Source of the DNA: Mytilus galloprovincialis
Lineage: Eukaryota > Mollusca > Bivalvia > Mytilida > Mytilidae
NCBI RefSeq assembly: GCF_965363235.1
Contig: NC_134844.1
Coordinates: 55,424,872-55,488,871 of the forward strand
Direction: 5' to 3'
Length of the DNA stretch: 64,000 bases
Shown here one piece after another: positions 1-10,966 of the stretch. The notes below the pieces were generated by a model that worked only from the letters and a program-made list of their open reading frames with translations, had not been told where the DNA came from and did no database searches. The position numbers and the translations under genes are program-made. Position 1 is the first letter of the stretch. Each line of letters begins with the position of its first letter.

Positions 1-44
1 ATAACATTCAGATTAAAAGAAAAGATAATCGGATACAGATTTAA

Positions 45-686
45 AAAGAGGCACTAGCTGTCAAACTCATGTACACCATTTTGACTCAAATATTTATATT
101 TGAATTATAACCATATGAAAAATTATTCCAAATTATAAAAAGTCTAACATAAACAATTTACGGGGCATGGGCTCGATAATATGTAGCTTCGTTTTGTGTA
201 CTAGAGTCTTGAAGCCATCTAATTAAGTATTGAGTTGACCTCCAATGATCATATCAGCAATTTAAACATAAATTTAAACATAAATAGAAATAGAGATAGA
301 AAGTGAAAGTGAACGCGTGCAATTGGTTTTTCTAGGTCTGGGTAATTTTACCTGCATAAGAATGATTTTTTTTGTGTGGATCGAATCAGTCAATCAAATG
401 ATTCACCTTTGTTTCACTTTCAATGTTGACATTCTTTTCCTTTAAATAACAGAACACGCACAATTCATAAGCTAAGGGGTTAAATTGAAGTTCACATGAA
501 TATGGATTCAATAAGGTTAAATTATTCATTTGCAAGTGAATAATTCATCGTCAATGTTTCTTAGCTTAATTTGACAAAATTTTACCATACTGGCTGCTAA
601 AAGCAAATTATTATTCCACTATTTCACTTTCATTATGATTGAACAAAAAACTCATACTAGATTTTTTATATATCTCGTAGCTAGTG
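45..686. repeat. Interspersed TIR element (MITE), copy 1
   Basis: About 640 bp closely matching 51631-52286 along its whole length. It opens with GAGGCACTAGCTGTCAAA and closes with CTCGTAGCTAGTGC, so the ends are short imperfect inverted repeats (GCACTAGCT / AGCTAGTGC). It has no coding capacity. It is probably a non-autonomous DNA transposon; the second copy gives better boundaries. Confidence 0.7.
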
Positions 687-703
687 CAAACAAATAAACA
701 ATA

Positions 704-790
704 TGGTGACCTATACAGTTGATAATTTCTGTGTCATTTGGTCTGTTGTAGAGAGTTGTCTCATTGGCAAACAGTTCACATCTTCTTATT
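704..790 (+). repeat. Truncated retroelement tail (family A)
   Basis: This fragment reads from GGTGACCTAT through TTTCTGTGTCATTTGG to GAGAGTTGTCTCATTGGCA. It matches the 3' end of the sequence that follows the reverse-transcriptase ORF at 5711-6286 on the minus strand. Other copies are at 10376-10490, 21722-22375, 31408-31505, 34530-34850 and 47840-48118. The short frame through it is not a gene. Confidence 0.7.
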
Positions 791-829
791 TTTATACGCG
801 CAGAATATATCTATGTTTGCATTTTGGAA

Positions 830-1970
830 ATTTCATTCACATCAGTGTCAATTTTAGGTTGCTGATGAAAGATCATGAAACATTCAATTTGGAACCTCCA
901 GTTTGAATTATACGTGAAATATTCACAAATGCCCACTATATGAAAACACCACTCAGTCCTTCACAGCTGTTGTTAAGTGGATTGATTTTGTTCAATATTT
1001 GTTAAATTGAAGGAAATCCGACCTAACAAACGACAACACAAAATAATTCCTTTGTTTTTGAAAAACAATAAGTTTTTCTCTCGATAAATATTTGTCCTTG
1101 TTCCACGTTTAATACGAACTCGTAACTTAAATCTATCAAAATTGATGTTTTACTTTGATCAATTAGAATTAAAATTTGACGAACAGTTTATAAGAATGGA
1201 AATGTTTTGTCACAACTACAAAGTACATAATTATGTTGAGCATAGAAATACCGGTATAGATACTGTGAATATAGATTGCAGTACTTTTTCCCAGACTTGG
1301 AGTCTTTTGGACTTTAATTGTTGACGATATTATATGATAATTCAATATAAAACGTAAATTACATGTAACACGGATAAAATCTCATTTATTGATAATACGG
1401 TGGGTATAGTTACATGAAATTTTTAGCCACTTATTTGAAACCAATATATACTTGAAATACTTTGTAATACAAGTTAGTACATATCAAATCATTGCTACTA
1501 CATGTACTTATACAGGAAATACTACTAATAACGGAATGTGGCCATATTGTTGAATATTGAACAAGGTCACACCGTTAATCATGTTAAACTATTATTCATA
1601 AAATCCACAGAAGTTAATTGTGTCGCTATTATCAATATCAACATGATAAATTCTTTCTCAAATATTAAACTGAAGTCTTAGAGATAGTCGTAAAATTGTA
1701 AAGTACATGTTACAGTATACAAATGGTCCACCATCATTAATATAAGTCTTGGAATGCATGGGACAGGAATTGTGATGTTTAAGATGGGGGCAAAAATAAG
1801 GACATGCCTCATTTTACTGGAATTCTGTAAACCATTTAGGACTAGACTTATGTCATGTATATTGAAGGAAATACCCAATTCTCATATATATCTTGACAAT
1901 GTATGATTTTTAATTTGATTCGGAGTTAAGTATGACGTCCATTATCACTGAACTAGTATACATATTAGTT
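830..1970. other. No gene seen
   Basis: AT-rich unique-looking sequence with only short chance frames (for example 1142-1324). No splice-framed exon or recognised domain was found. Confidence 0.5.
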
Positions 1971-1971
1971 T

Positions 1972-2200
1972 AGGGGCTAGCTGAAGGATGCCTCCGGGTG
2001 CAGGAGTTCTTGCTGCATTGAAGATCCATTGGTGGCATTTGGTTGTTGTCTTCTCTTTGGTCGGGTTGATGTTTCTTGGATTCATTCCCCATTTCAATTT
2101 TCAGTTTTATACATGCTGTCAAGGGACAGTTCAATGACATAAACCGAATTGAGATGTTGTCTGTGTGTTTTTTTTCTTACCAATGAAATAAATTGAACTT
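1972..2200 (+). repeat. Interspersed repeat with CTCCGGGTGC motif
   Basis: The run from GGGGCTAGCTGAAGGATGCC through CTCCGGGTGCAGGAGTTCTT to TGGTGGCATTTGGTTGTTGT recurs in the same orientation at 48930-49080. A more diverged copy lies at about 31085-31210. It is probably a retroelement tail; no ORF is present. Confidence 0.6.
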
Positions 2201-3130
2201 TGTAAACGACGCATTTCTGTCTAACATATAATAGCTCCTTCCGGCAACTTGTCAAATCGTAACTTAAATTACGTAAAAATAAACATTAATAACTTTTTGT
2301 CGTTATATTTGTTTTACAATTATACTTTTTAAATAGGAACAAGTTTTGGAAGTTTTTAATTCTTTTTTAACAAAAACTTGGAAATAGATTTAAACGGAAT
2401 ATTCAATATGATTTAGGTTTTGAGCATTTCAATCATAATCAATTTACACCAGAAAACTCAAATATGTATATATTATACTCAAATATGAATAAGTTTAAAT
2501 TGAAAACAACGTCGTTCAAACCTAAGATTGCGTTGGATAAAAACCACAATTTTTATACATGTACGTGTGCATGCAAAACAAATCTCTTGGTAGAGGGATC
2601 TAAATACAGAACAAACAACATTTCCCAAAAGACAAAACAGGGAAAAAAGGGAAAATGTAAACAAAACGCATTTGACTAACAGGTCGAACCACGTAAACCC
2701 TGCTGACTGTGATTGGCGATTGCCAAATAAACACAAAAATATGTAATATGTATACTGCACACATATATCTGTTGAAAAACATAGTGTTAGTTCACACGAA
2801 ATAACAACATATATATAATTCAATGCTATTATTTATTGCGGGTATACTCTTCTTTTATTTTTTGTTTTATAACACTTGTGATCAGTATAATTGAATATAA
2901 ACGATAAGAAGAGAGGCGAAAGATGCTATAAAGGGATACGCAAACCCATAAGTTGAAAAATAAACTGCATGCCAATGTACGTCATGGTTAACAACGAAAA
3001 ACGACAAAATAACACATTTGACTCAATTGAACATATTAGTACAGTGACGCAAAGATGACTAGTTAAACCTCAATTTGTCAGTACTTTCATAATAAGTAGA
3101 CCCTTGATGGATACTTAACAACTTCAATGT
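2200..3130. other. No gene seen
   Basis: AT-rich sequence with overlapping short frames on both strands around 2464-2823, none resembling a protein family. No exon 1 for the downstream claudin-like gene could be identified here. Confidence 0.4.
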
Positions 3131-3131
3131 T

Positions 3132-3485
3132 ATGTTGTCCTACCCTTTGTTTTCTGATCAACACTTCAAAGTCCACATTGGACGGATTTTAATCAACCTA
3201 CACGTATCACCGCTATCTATTTTCCAGACATGTGGGGTTATGCATCTTAAAATTTTATCAGTTTACATCATTAAAAGTCTCTTTACCAAATTTCTGAAAC
3301 GATTTGACATTAGAGAACAACTAATTGAAAACTCCATAGATAATGCCATTTTCTGTGACGATTGTCACACTTTATTGACATTATTAAGCACAATCCCAAG
3401 TGTGACTGGGGCTAGTTTTAACGGTTTGATTATATACGTCAGGGCTCAATGCAAGAGATGTAATAAGAAAAATGTCATGCATTAA
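3132..3485 (+). CDS. Unrecognised 117-aa open frame
   Basis: An ATG-started open frame of 117 codons that I cannot assign to a family. It contains two cysteine pairs, FCDDC near residue 75 and CKRC near residue 109, spaced like a possible metal-binding unit. It has no clear signal peptide or transmembrane helix. It lies about 560 bp upstream of claudin-like exon 2 but does not resemble that family's exon 1, which should carry a first membrane helix and a GIPNWW-type motif. It could be a fragment of a repeat-encoded protein or a chance frame. Confidence 0.2.
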   Translation: MLSYPLFSDQHFKVHIGRILINLHVSPLSIFQTCGVMHLKILSVYIIKSLFTKFLKRFDIREQLIENSIDNAIFCDDCHTLLTLLSTIPSVTGASFNGLIIYVRAQCKRCNKKNVMH

Positions 3486-3791
3486 ATTTCATTTTAAACA
3501 CAATGCAACAATGTTTATGTGGAGGGTTTCGTATGTAGCTAGTTGTAAGAAAAACTTGACCATTTTTCTCTATTTCCTATATGTTTGGGCCTAATTACTC
3601 AGGCATTATTGTTTGCCTAATTGGTCCCTTTTCTATAGACCACACCAAACCATTAAACATTTGCCTCTAGATGTTTAATAAACAATTAACTTCAGTAAAA
3701 AGTAACTGTCCAATTTACCTATAAATATAAAAAAAAATCGGTTATTTTCTCCTTTTATAGAACTTGCAGATAGAAAAACTTACAGACTTTG

Positions 3792-3893
3792 CAGGGGCGG
3801 ATCCAGCTTTTTTCAAAGGGGTGGTTCCAACCAAATGTCCCTTTTCAAAGGCATTGATCTTTTGAAAAAAGGTGGTCCCAACCCCTGGACCAA
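3792..3893 (+). repeat. Short hAT-like non-autonomous fragment
   Basis: Starts CAGGGGCGGATCCAG, the type of terminus seen on hAT elements. It continues with a body (CATTGATC, GGTGGTCCCAACCCC) shared with the minus strand of 39760-39906. A related start is at 16784. Confidence 0.5.
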
Positions 3894-4044
3894 CAAAGAC
3901 TATTAATAAAATATATTGATTTTTATATGCTTTACGCTCTAGTTTAATTTTATGAGTGGCTGTATCACTTGGTTTTCATTTCTGTATCCTTATATGTTTA
4001 AAAGACAGCTCTTCATGTTTTAATGCTTCTTTATTCTTTTTTAG

Positions 4045-4847
4045 AATGGCTGTTTCTTACCAGAATATTTGAAGCATTTGGAGTGATCCTTTGCCTAATA
4101 GCATTAATCGTACATATAGTATTTTTACCTACTAGGAAGTATGCAGTACGAGCTGCCTCTATTTATACACTAGGTGCTGCAGGTAAGTCGTTTATATATA
4201 CACGTACTTAGATACACACATGCAAATGGTTTTAGACATCATACATGTCGTGTTGCTTATACAAGTACAAATTTGTTAATAATGATAAGTGACTCTCATT
4301 ATGTAAAAATTGAGAACAAGAGGGCGGATTTATGCATTTTACTTTTTGTTCTATACAATAAAATTGTACTATTATCCACAATGACTTCAAATAATTTACG
4401 GATCTGCCTTCTATACCCCATCCATAGAAGGCATGCCTTTAATGAGGACACCAATTGAAATTTGTGCATATGAACAACATAAAACAGAACTTCGAAATGT
4501 CATAAAAGTACATGTCATGATTCCCTATTTTTAAAGGGGATGGTTTTAACGACCACGAGGGTCTCACAATGTCATGATCCATAAAGGAGTGTCAATTTTA
4601 ACAAATGAAATTTCTCATGTTGGACTACTATTTATTATTTATTTTTATTACAGGTCTTTTTGCTTTAGCAGGAGCCTTCCTGTTTGTTGCTAAGTATAGT
4701 GACCTTGGTTCCCAGTTACCCACTGGTAAAGAAGGATCGCCTGGTCCTGCTTTTGGAATATGTATATTAGCTGGAGTTCTCTCCATTGTAGCGGCAGTTA
4801 TTACAGGGGTCGCCACTGTTAAGAAAGGAGATGATTATTATGATTAA
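4045..4847 (+). CDS. Claudin/PMP22-like four-pass membrane protein, 3' two exons (5' incomplete)
   Basis: Exons 4045-4182 and 4654-4847 join in phase 1, each bounded by AG and GTAAGT or the stop, to give the last 110 residues of a protein parallel to the complete gene at 30836-34079. Exon 2 is 138 nt in both genes and begins with the same split Glu-Trp codons (EWLF-TRIFE-FGVILCL). The visible part holds three hydrophobic helices (after TRIFE, at LFALAGAFLF and at FGICILAGVLS) and a short charged tail ending KKGDDYYD. PMP22/EMP/claudin proteins are tetraspan proteins of junctions or the plasma membrane, and the first helix and WW/C-C loop should lie in exon 1. I found no exon 1 in positions 1-4044, so it is either upstream of the window or too diverged. 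Polyadenylation signals AATAAA occur at 4949 and 4953. The exact subfamily is uncertain. Confidence 0.75.
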
Positions 4848-4984
4848 ACATTTTCTTAAGAAAGGAGATATTATTTTATACAATTGTTAATTTCGTAGTG
4901 TATTTTTTTATAACATTTCTATGATCTATATATAAAATTTAGGACTAAAATAAATAAAGATATGACAAATTCCTTCTACGGCTA

Positions 4985-5700
4985 TACATATAAAAAAAGA
5001 AGATGTGGTATGATTGCCAATGAGACAACTATCCACAAAAGACCAAAATGACACAGACATTAACAACTATAGGTCACCGTACGGCCTTCAACAATGAGCA
5101 AAGCCCATACCGCATAGTCAGCTACAAAAGGCCCCGATAAGACAATGTAAAACAATTCAAACGAGAAAACTAACGGCCTTATTTATGTAAAAAAAAAATG
5201 AACGAAAAACAAATATGTAACACATAAACAAACGACAACCACTGAATATACAGGCTCCTGACTTGGGACAGGCACATACATAAAAAATGTGGCGGGGTTA
5301 AACATGTTAGCGGGATCCCAACCCTCCCCCTAACCTGGGACAGTGGTACAACAGTACAACATAAGAACGAACTATAAAAATCAGTTGAAAAAGGCTTAAC
5401 TCATCAGATGGACAAAAATATAAGTGGACGTGGCCGGGTACTTATACATCCCGACACAAAAAGATACAATGAACAGATCTGAGAGTACTCGCAGTTATCT
5501 GACAGCTAGTTCAAAGCCACTAACAACTAATAAAAAAAATCATGCATCTAAGACTAAACTATCAATCCGTACACATCCAACATCCAATGGATTTAGTGTA
5601 AAGACATCATAAACAGCCAGAGAAAAACATGACCTTGTGCAATGCCAAGCTACAGGTATCAACAGATTGTAGATCCATGAATATGTATATATATAACATA
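4985..5700 (-). repeat. Retroelement 3' untranslated tail, family A (longest copy)
   Basis: On the minus strand this directly follows the reverse-transcriptase ORF at 5711-6286. It contains CTGTCCCAGGTTAGGGGGAG and GCCGTACGGTGACCTATAG and ends at CATACCACATCTTC. Partial copies in both orientations elsewhere in the window match its 3' end, as expected for 5'-truncated retrotransposition. Short frames inside it are not genes. Confidence 0.7.
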
Positions 5701-5710
5701 CTAGTAAAAT

Positions 5711-6286
5711 TTAGTTAGCTTTTAATCTACTGATAACAAAATCAATATTTATTCCAATAAAAACAATATTCAATGATCTTATTACAGTGTTGAATAGGTA
5801 ACCTTTTAGAATAAGTTTTTTTAAAGGAGCGACAAGTTTACATGGATCATTTCTAAATTTCCGGGCACGGTTAACAACATTTCCATAAAAATGAGGATGT
5901 GCTATCCCGTTTGAAATACGTTTTCTACAGGTACATCCAAACTTCAAAACCAAATCTTTATATCTATGGAAAAATTTAGTAAAGGTTTTCAGTAATTTAT
6001 GGTAACGATATCCCTGGTTTAAAAATTTACCAGTAATACATAGGTTGCGTTCGTTAAAATCAAAAACGTCACAACAGACACGGGCATAGCGAACAAGTTG
6101 TGAAATATAAACACCGTAAGATGGTGCCAAAGGAACATCACCATCTAAAAATGGAAAATTAACAATAGGGAACGAAAAATCGTCTCTTTTGTCGTAAATT
6201 TTAGTGTGGAGTTTCCCATTTAAAACAGAAATATCTAAATCCAGGAAAGGACAGTTATTACCGAATAAATTTGAATGTATATGTTA
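5711..6286 (-). pseudogene. Reverse-transcriptase retroelement ORF, C-terminal fragment
   Basis: An open stretch on the minus strand encodes about 190 residues. It contains FLDLDISVLNGKLHTKIYDK, followed by RDDFSFPIVNFPFL, PSYGVYISQLVRYAR and a basic C-terminal region. This is the conserved region after the palm of a retroelement reverse transcriptase repeated in invertebrate genomes; the class (Penelope-like or other non-LTR) is not settled by what I see. The frame closes upstream near 6287, so the catalytic palm is missing. Related but distinct copies lie at 17880-18920 (minus) and 41122-41595 (plus). Confidence 0.75.
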
Positions 6287-6379
6287 CTAACACGGAAGAA
6301 AAGGATTTGAGCTAGAACGTATTTAGGCGGGAAAAAATAGAATTTATATAGAATTAACACTTTAAATCGGAAGAGTTTT

Positions 6380-6557
6380 AGTTAAGGAACAATTTACGCT
6401 AAAACTATTGATAGGTTATGGAGCTCCTTTTCGAGATATGTTTTTGGCAAACAGGCGAGAAAAGGCTGACTCGGACTTTTACCTTATATTTGCATTGGTA
6501 TTATTTGGGCCTCAAATGCAAGTTGAAAGAAAAGGAATCTAGAATCTCCTTAAACTT
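6380..6557 (+). repeat. Interspersed repeat, inverted partner at 60630-60790
   Basis: Shared segments with the reverse complement of 60630-60790 include CTCCTTTTCGAGATAT, GGCTGACTCGGACTTTTACC and TTATATTTGCATTGGTAT. No coding capacity was seen. Confidence 0.65.
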
Positions 6558-6780
6558 AAAAAAGTGACCTTTTATGAGTTATTGAAGTCTTATATGAAAA
6601 GAAAAATGGGTATTATGGAGCAAAACATTTTACCCCATATCGTAAAGGGGGGAGGACACCCAACACGTCATAAAAAAGTGACCTTTTATGAGTTATTGAA
6701 GTCTTATATGAAAAGAAAAATGGGTATTATGGAGCAAAACATTTTACCCCATATCGTAAAGGGGGGAGGACACCCAACAT
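6558..6780 (+). repeat. 114-bp tandem duplication (2 copies)
   Basis: Two nearly identical 114-bp units start at AAAAAAGTGACC (6558 and 6672), each containing GTATTATGGAGCAAAACATT and GGGGGGAGGACACCC. The frame through both (6564-6902) repeats a 38-residue block. That follows from 114 being divisible by three and is not evidence of a gene. Confidence 0.9.
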
Positions 6781-7400
6781 CTGACACGATTCCCAAGCCT
6801 GACCTAAGCACATCCTTAAAACGGGTTTTATTTCTGTCTGAGTTATTTTACATATTTTTCGTTAAGACTCATTTAAGGACAGCTATACATGTAGGTATTT
6901 AATTTCAGTATGATCACACTGAAAAGGAAGTTCGTGTTGCTCAACCTGTGTTCTCTGTAAATATCGGAGCAGCTGACAGCTGATAACAAGAATTTGAATA
7001 AAATATTGAATTGTAGAAGAGACCACACCAACCTTCAAACAACCGACTTTCTCAGAAAAAAATTTACAAATAGACAAACAACGTACAGTTGTGATAGATA
7101 AATTTGGTACTTGCACAAAATGGGGGATTGAACTTGTTTCACGTACGCAAAAGCAACCTAACTAACACTAACACTGAAAACTAACACAATGAAAATCCTG
7201 CTCAATGGAATTAGATTAAAATTTTAATGACAGATTTGCCACTTACGGTAACAAGGAACTAATAGACGACTCATACTTAGAAATCAAGTTGAAAATGCAA
7301 GAATGGTTAACTTCTAGTTGTTTTAGGGGTACATGCATGTACATAAGTTATTCTAGTGTATACTAGTATTTTCTTTTCCGTTTTAGTTTAAATACTGTTT

Positions 7401-9166
7401 CTTCTTTGAGGCGTGCCGACTGTCTCTAATAGTAAAGTGTGTAATCTTTGAGGTGTGCCGACTGTCTCTAACAGTAAAGTGTGTAATCTTTGAGGTGTGC
7501 CGATTGTCTCTAACAGTAAAGTGTGTAATCTTTGAGGTGTGCCGACTGTCTCTAATAGTAAAGTGTGTAATCTTTGAGGTGTGCCGACTGTCTCTAACAG
7601 TAAAGTGTGTAATCTTTGAGGTGTGCCGACTGTCTCTAATAGTAAAGTGTGTAATCTTTGAGGTATGCCGACTGTCTCTAACAGTAAAGTGTGTAATCTT
7701 TGAGGTATGCCGACTGTCTCTAACAGTAAAGTGTGTAATCTTTGAGGTGTGCCGACTGTCTCTAACAGTAAAGTGTGTAATCTTTGAGGTGTGCCGACTG
7801 TCTCTAACAGTAAAGTGTGTAATCTTTGAGGTGTGCCGATTGTCTCTAACAGTAAAGTGTGTAATCTTTGAGGTGTGCCGACTGTCTCTAACAGTAAAGT
7901 GTGTAATCTTTGAGGTGTGCCGACTGTCTCTAACAGTAAAGTGTGTAATCTTTGAGGTGTGCCGACTGTCTCTAACAGTAAAGTGTGTAATCTTTGAGGT
8001 GTGCCGACTGTCTCTAATAGTAAAGTGTGTAATCTTTGAGGTGTGCCGATTGTCTCTAACAGTAAAGTGTGTAATCTTTGAGGTGTGCCGACTGTCTCTA
8101 ACAGTAAAGTGTGTAATCTTTGAGGTGTGCCGACTGTCTCTAACAGTAAAGTGTGTAATCTTTGAGGTGTGCCGACTGTCTCTAACAGTAAAGTGTGTAA
8201 TCTTTGAGGTGTGCCGACTGTCTCTAACAGTAAAGTGTGTAATCTTTGAGGTATGCCGACTGTCTCTAATAGTAAAGTGTGTAATCTTTGAGGTGTGCCG
8301 ACTGTCTCTAACAGTAAAGTGTGTAATCTCTGAGGTGTGCTGATTGTCTCTAACAGTAAAGTGTGTAATCTTTGAGGTGTGCCGACTGTCTCTAATAGTA
8401 AAGTGTGTAATCTTTGAGGTGTGCCGATTGTCTCTAACAGTAAAGTGTGTAATCTTTGAGGTGTGCCGACTGTCTCTAATAGTAAAGTGTGTAATCTTTG
8501 AGGTGTGCCGACTGTCTCTAACAGTAAAGTGTGTAATCTTTGAGGTGTGCCGACTGTCTCTAACAGTAAAGTGTGTAATCTCTGAGGTGTGCCGACTGTC
8601 TCTAACAGTAAAGTGTGTAATCTTTGAGGTATGCCGACTGTCTCTAACAGTAAAGTGTGTAATCGTCTTTGAGGTGTGTCGACTGTCTCTAACAGTAAAG
8701 TGTGTAATCTTTGATGTGTGCCGACTGTCTCTAACAGTAAAGTGTGTAATCTTTGAGGTATGCCGACTGTCTCTAACAGTAAAGTGTGTAATCTTTGAGG
8801 TGTGCCGACTGTCTCTAACAGTAAAGTGTGTAATCTTTGAGGTGTGCCGACTGTCTTTAACAGTAAAGTGTGTAATCTTTGATGTGTGCCGACTGTCTCT
8901 AACAGTAAAGTGTGTAATCTTTGAGGTGTGCCGACTGTCTCTAACAGTAAAGTGTGTAATCTTTGATGTGTGCAGACTGTCTCTAACAGTAAAGTGAGTA
9001 ATCTTTGATGTGTGCCGACTGTCTCTAACAGTAAAGTGTGTAATCTTCTTTGAGGTGTGCCGACTGTCTCTAACAGTAAAGTGTGTAATCTTTGATGTGT
9101 GCCGACTGTCTCTAACAGTAAAGTGTGTAATCTTCTTTGAGGTGTGCCGACTGTCTCTAACAGTAA
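7401..9166 (+). repeat. 42-bp minisatellite, about 42 copies
   Basis: A head-to-tail array of a 42-bp unit (core GTGCCGACTGTCTCTAACAG, then TAAAGTGTGTAATCTTTGAGG). Units are 42 bp, except several in the 3' part with three extra bases (ATCTTCTTTGAGG, ATCGTCTTTGAGG). Because 42 is a multiple of three, the array reads as open frames of a 14-residue repeat (CRLSLTVKCVIFEV). In-frame stops occur at 8341 and 8995, and the apparent starts are GTG or TGTG contexts without a credible ATG. I treat it as a satellite, not a gene. Confidence 0.95.
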
Positions 9167-9419
9167 GATTCCATCATTATTAGTGATTTGTGAAATTGAG
9201 TTCAGTATTTACTCACAAAAACATCACAGGTCAAGTTGATTGACGTCAAATTAAATGCATTTAATATGTAATTAGAAATAGGATTTTTTCCCAGCGTCAA
9301 GAAAACCTATTCAAAATATTCCAATTTGAAATATTTTAAGATAACACTCTGTTTCAAACGGTGTTCTTCTTGCTCAGTCTTTGTATCGTTATGAGGGCTT
9401 TTTATTGTCTTATCGTCAT

Positions 9420-9800
9420 TTTTTGTAGTTTTGTCGGTTTTTGTCTCGCTTGACGGAGTCAAAAAGCGAGACATAGGTATGCTGTTTCCGACATCGGCGA
9501 CGATGACGACGACGGCGTCAACAATGTATTAGTTTGTGATTAGTTCTAGTTTATGGTTAACCACTAGATGTAGGTCAATGATATTTGGTATGCAGTTGTA
9601 TTAGTATTGGCACATCTCATTACCAGGGAAATTGTTTGACCCGCCCCTTCAGTCATGGTCTATTGAATTTGAAACTTTTGCTTAGTTTTCATGTATAACT
9701 CGATGGTATTTGGAATGCGTTGTATAAGCATTGCCCCATCTCATTTCCATGGAGATTGTTTAGCCATGTACCTTCAGTCATAGTTTATTGACTTTCGATA
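9420..9800 (+). repeat. Degenerate repeat with hairpin and two ~115-bp units
   Basis: A hairpin TGTCTCGCTT ... AAGCGAGACA (9441-9473) is followed by GACGACGGCGTCAAC. Two diverged direct units follow, each with CATCTCATT-CCA, GAAATTGTTT or GAGATTGTTT and CTTCAGTCATGG or CTTCAGTCATAG. I see nothing coding. Confidence 0.5.
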
Positions 9801-10039
9801 TTTACAAATCTTACATGTTAAAGTATTGCTATTTTAATTACAAATTTTGATCCTGGTATTTATGATGAGTTTATTAATTATACGACTGTATTTCTATAAC
9901 CATCTAAAACACAAATTTATTTAGTTTAGAAAAACGTGTAATTCAAATCAAATCGGTACCGCTACACTAACTTCGAGGTTGCTCGACATATTATAACACA
10001 GTGCTTCAAAAGATAGCATACAAATAACCGTAGTTAAGT

Positions 10040-10300
10040 TAAGTCATCAGATTGGTTAATGGAATTTGGAAACTTCCTGAAAGTTTTGCAAATTAAGCTA
10101 GGGCAATCTATTCCTGAGATAGAAAAGCCTTAGTATTTAAAAAATTCCAAAGTTTTGTAATATTATAAATATGACCATATTAATGATAATTCATGTTAAC
10201 ACAGAAGTGCTGACTACTGGGCTGGTGATACAAAAGGGAGATAATTCATGTCAACACAGAAGTGCTGACTACTGGGCTGGTGATACAAAAGGGAGGCGAA
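10040..10300 (+). repeat. SINE-like repeat (family C), 3' part with internal 61-bp duplication
   Basis: Matches the reverse complement of 38500-38700 (CTGACTACTGGGCTGGT, AGCTAAGGTAATCTATT-like core). The segment with AACACAGAAGTGCTGACTAC is present twice in tandem (about 10186-10243 and 10244-10300). The open frame at 10171-10428 runs across this repeat and the next and is not a gene. Confidence 0.65.
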
Positions 10301-10375
10301 AGATACCAAAGTTACATTCAACTTCAAGCGCAAAAGTTGAAATTAAACCGGCAATGTCAGACAATAATAAGAAAA

Positions 10376-10490
10376 ACGAGTGGGCTTTGCTCATTGTTGA
10401 ATGCCGTACGGTGACCTGCAGTTGTTAATTTCTGTGTCATTTGGTCTTGTGGAGAGTTGTGTCATTGGCACTCATACCACATCATCTTTT
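10376..10490 (+). repeat. Truncated retroelement tail (family A)
   Basis: Plus-strand copy of the 3' end of the 4985-5700 tail: GGGCTTTGCTCATTGTTGAA, CCGTACGGTGACCTG and GAGAGTTGTGTCATTGGCA. Confidence 0.75.
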
Positions 10491-10621
10491 ATCTATACTC
10501 ACCAACACATCTGTTAGTGATCTTAGGTACATGTATATTTCGAGAGGCTACTGTTTATATCTAATATTTATAAGACCCTTTTTTGATTTTCTCTGAAACG
10601 TGTGATTCATGATGATTTTTA

Positions 10622-10699
10622 TATATGAGTCTAAAAGATTGTGTAACAATACCGATAAATATTTATCGGTATTGTTACACAATCTTTTAGACTCATATA
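10622..10699. repeat. 78-bp perfect palindrome
   Basis: Arms 10622-10660 and 10661-10699 are exact reverse complements (39 bp each) with no spacer. The centre is CGATAAATATTTATCG. Overlapping short frames are chance. Confidence 0.95.
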
Positions 10700-10966
10700 A
10701 TTTTTCCTGTTTGTGTAGTATTGTCAACTTTGATGATCCAATACCTATTAAGTTTACTGGTTGGTAGATTCTTATAGACTTTATATATATATCTAATTGG
10801 TGTATTGACTGAAAAAGGAATTGTTTAACATTCATCAGATTGGTTAATGGATGTTGGAAATCTATAATCAGTGTCTAATTGTGGTAAAATCCTTTATAAG
10901 TTGATACTTTAAACATAAAAAAAAAATATTTCAATATAAAACAGATCAAAAAAAAGAAAGTTAGAA

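Noticed and set aside
2479-2823. 114-codon minus-strand frame rich in Cys and Phe
   Set aside because: Overlapped by other frames on both strands; no domain, no splice sites, and composition typical of AT-rich chance frames.
7453-8997. Two long open frames (296 and 217 codons) over the minisatellite
   Set aside because: Produced by a 42-bp unit divisible by three; starts are not ATG in a credible context and the array continues past the stops.
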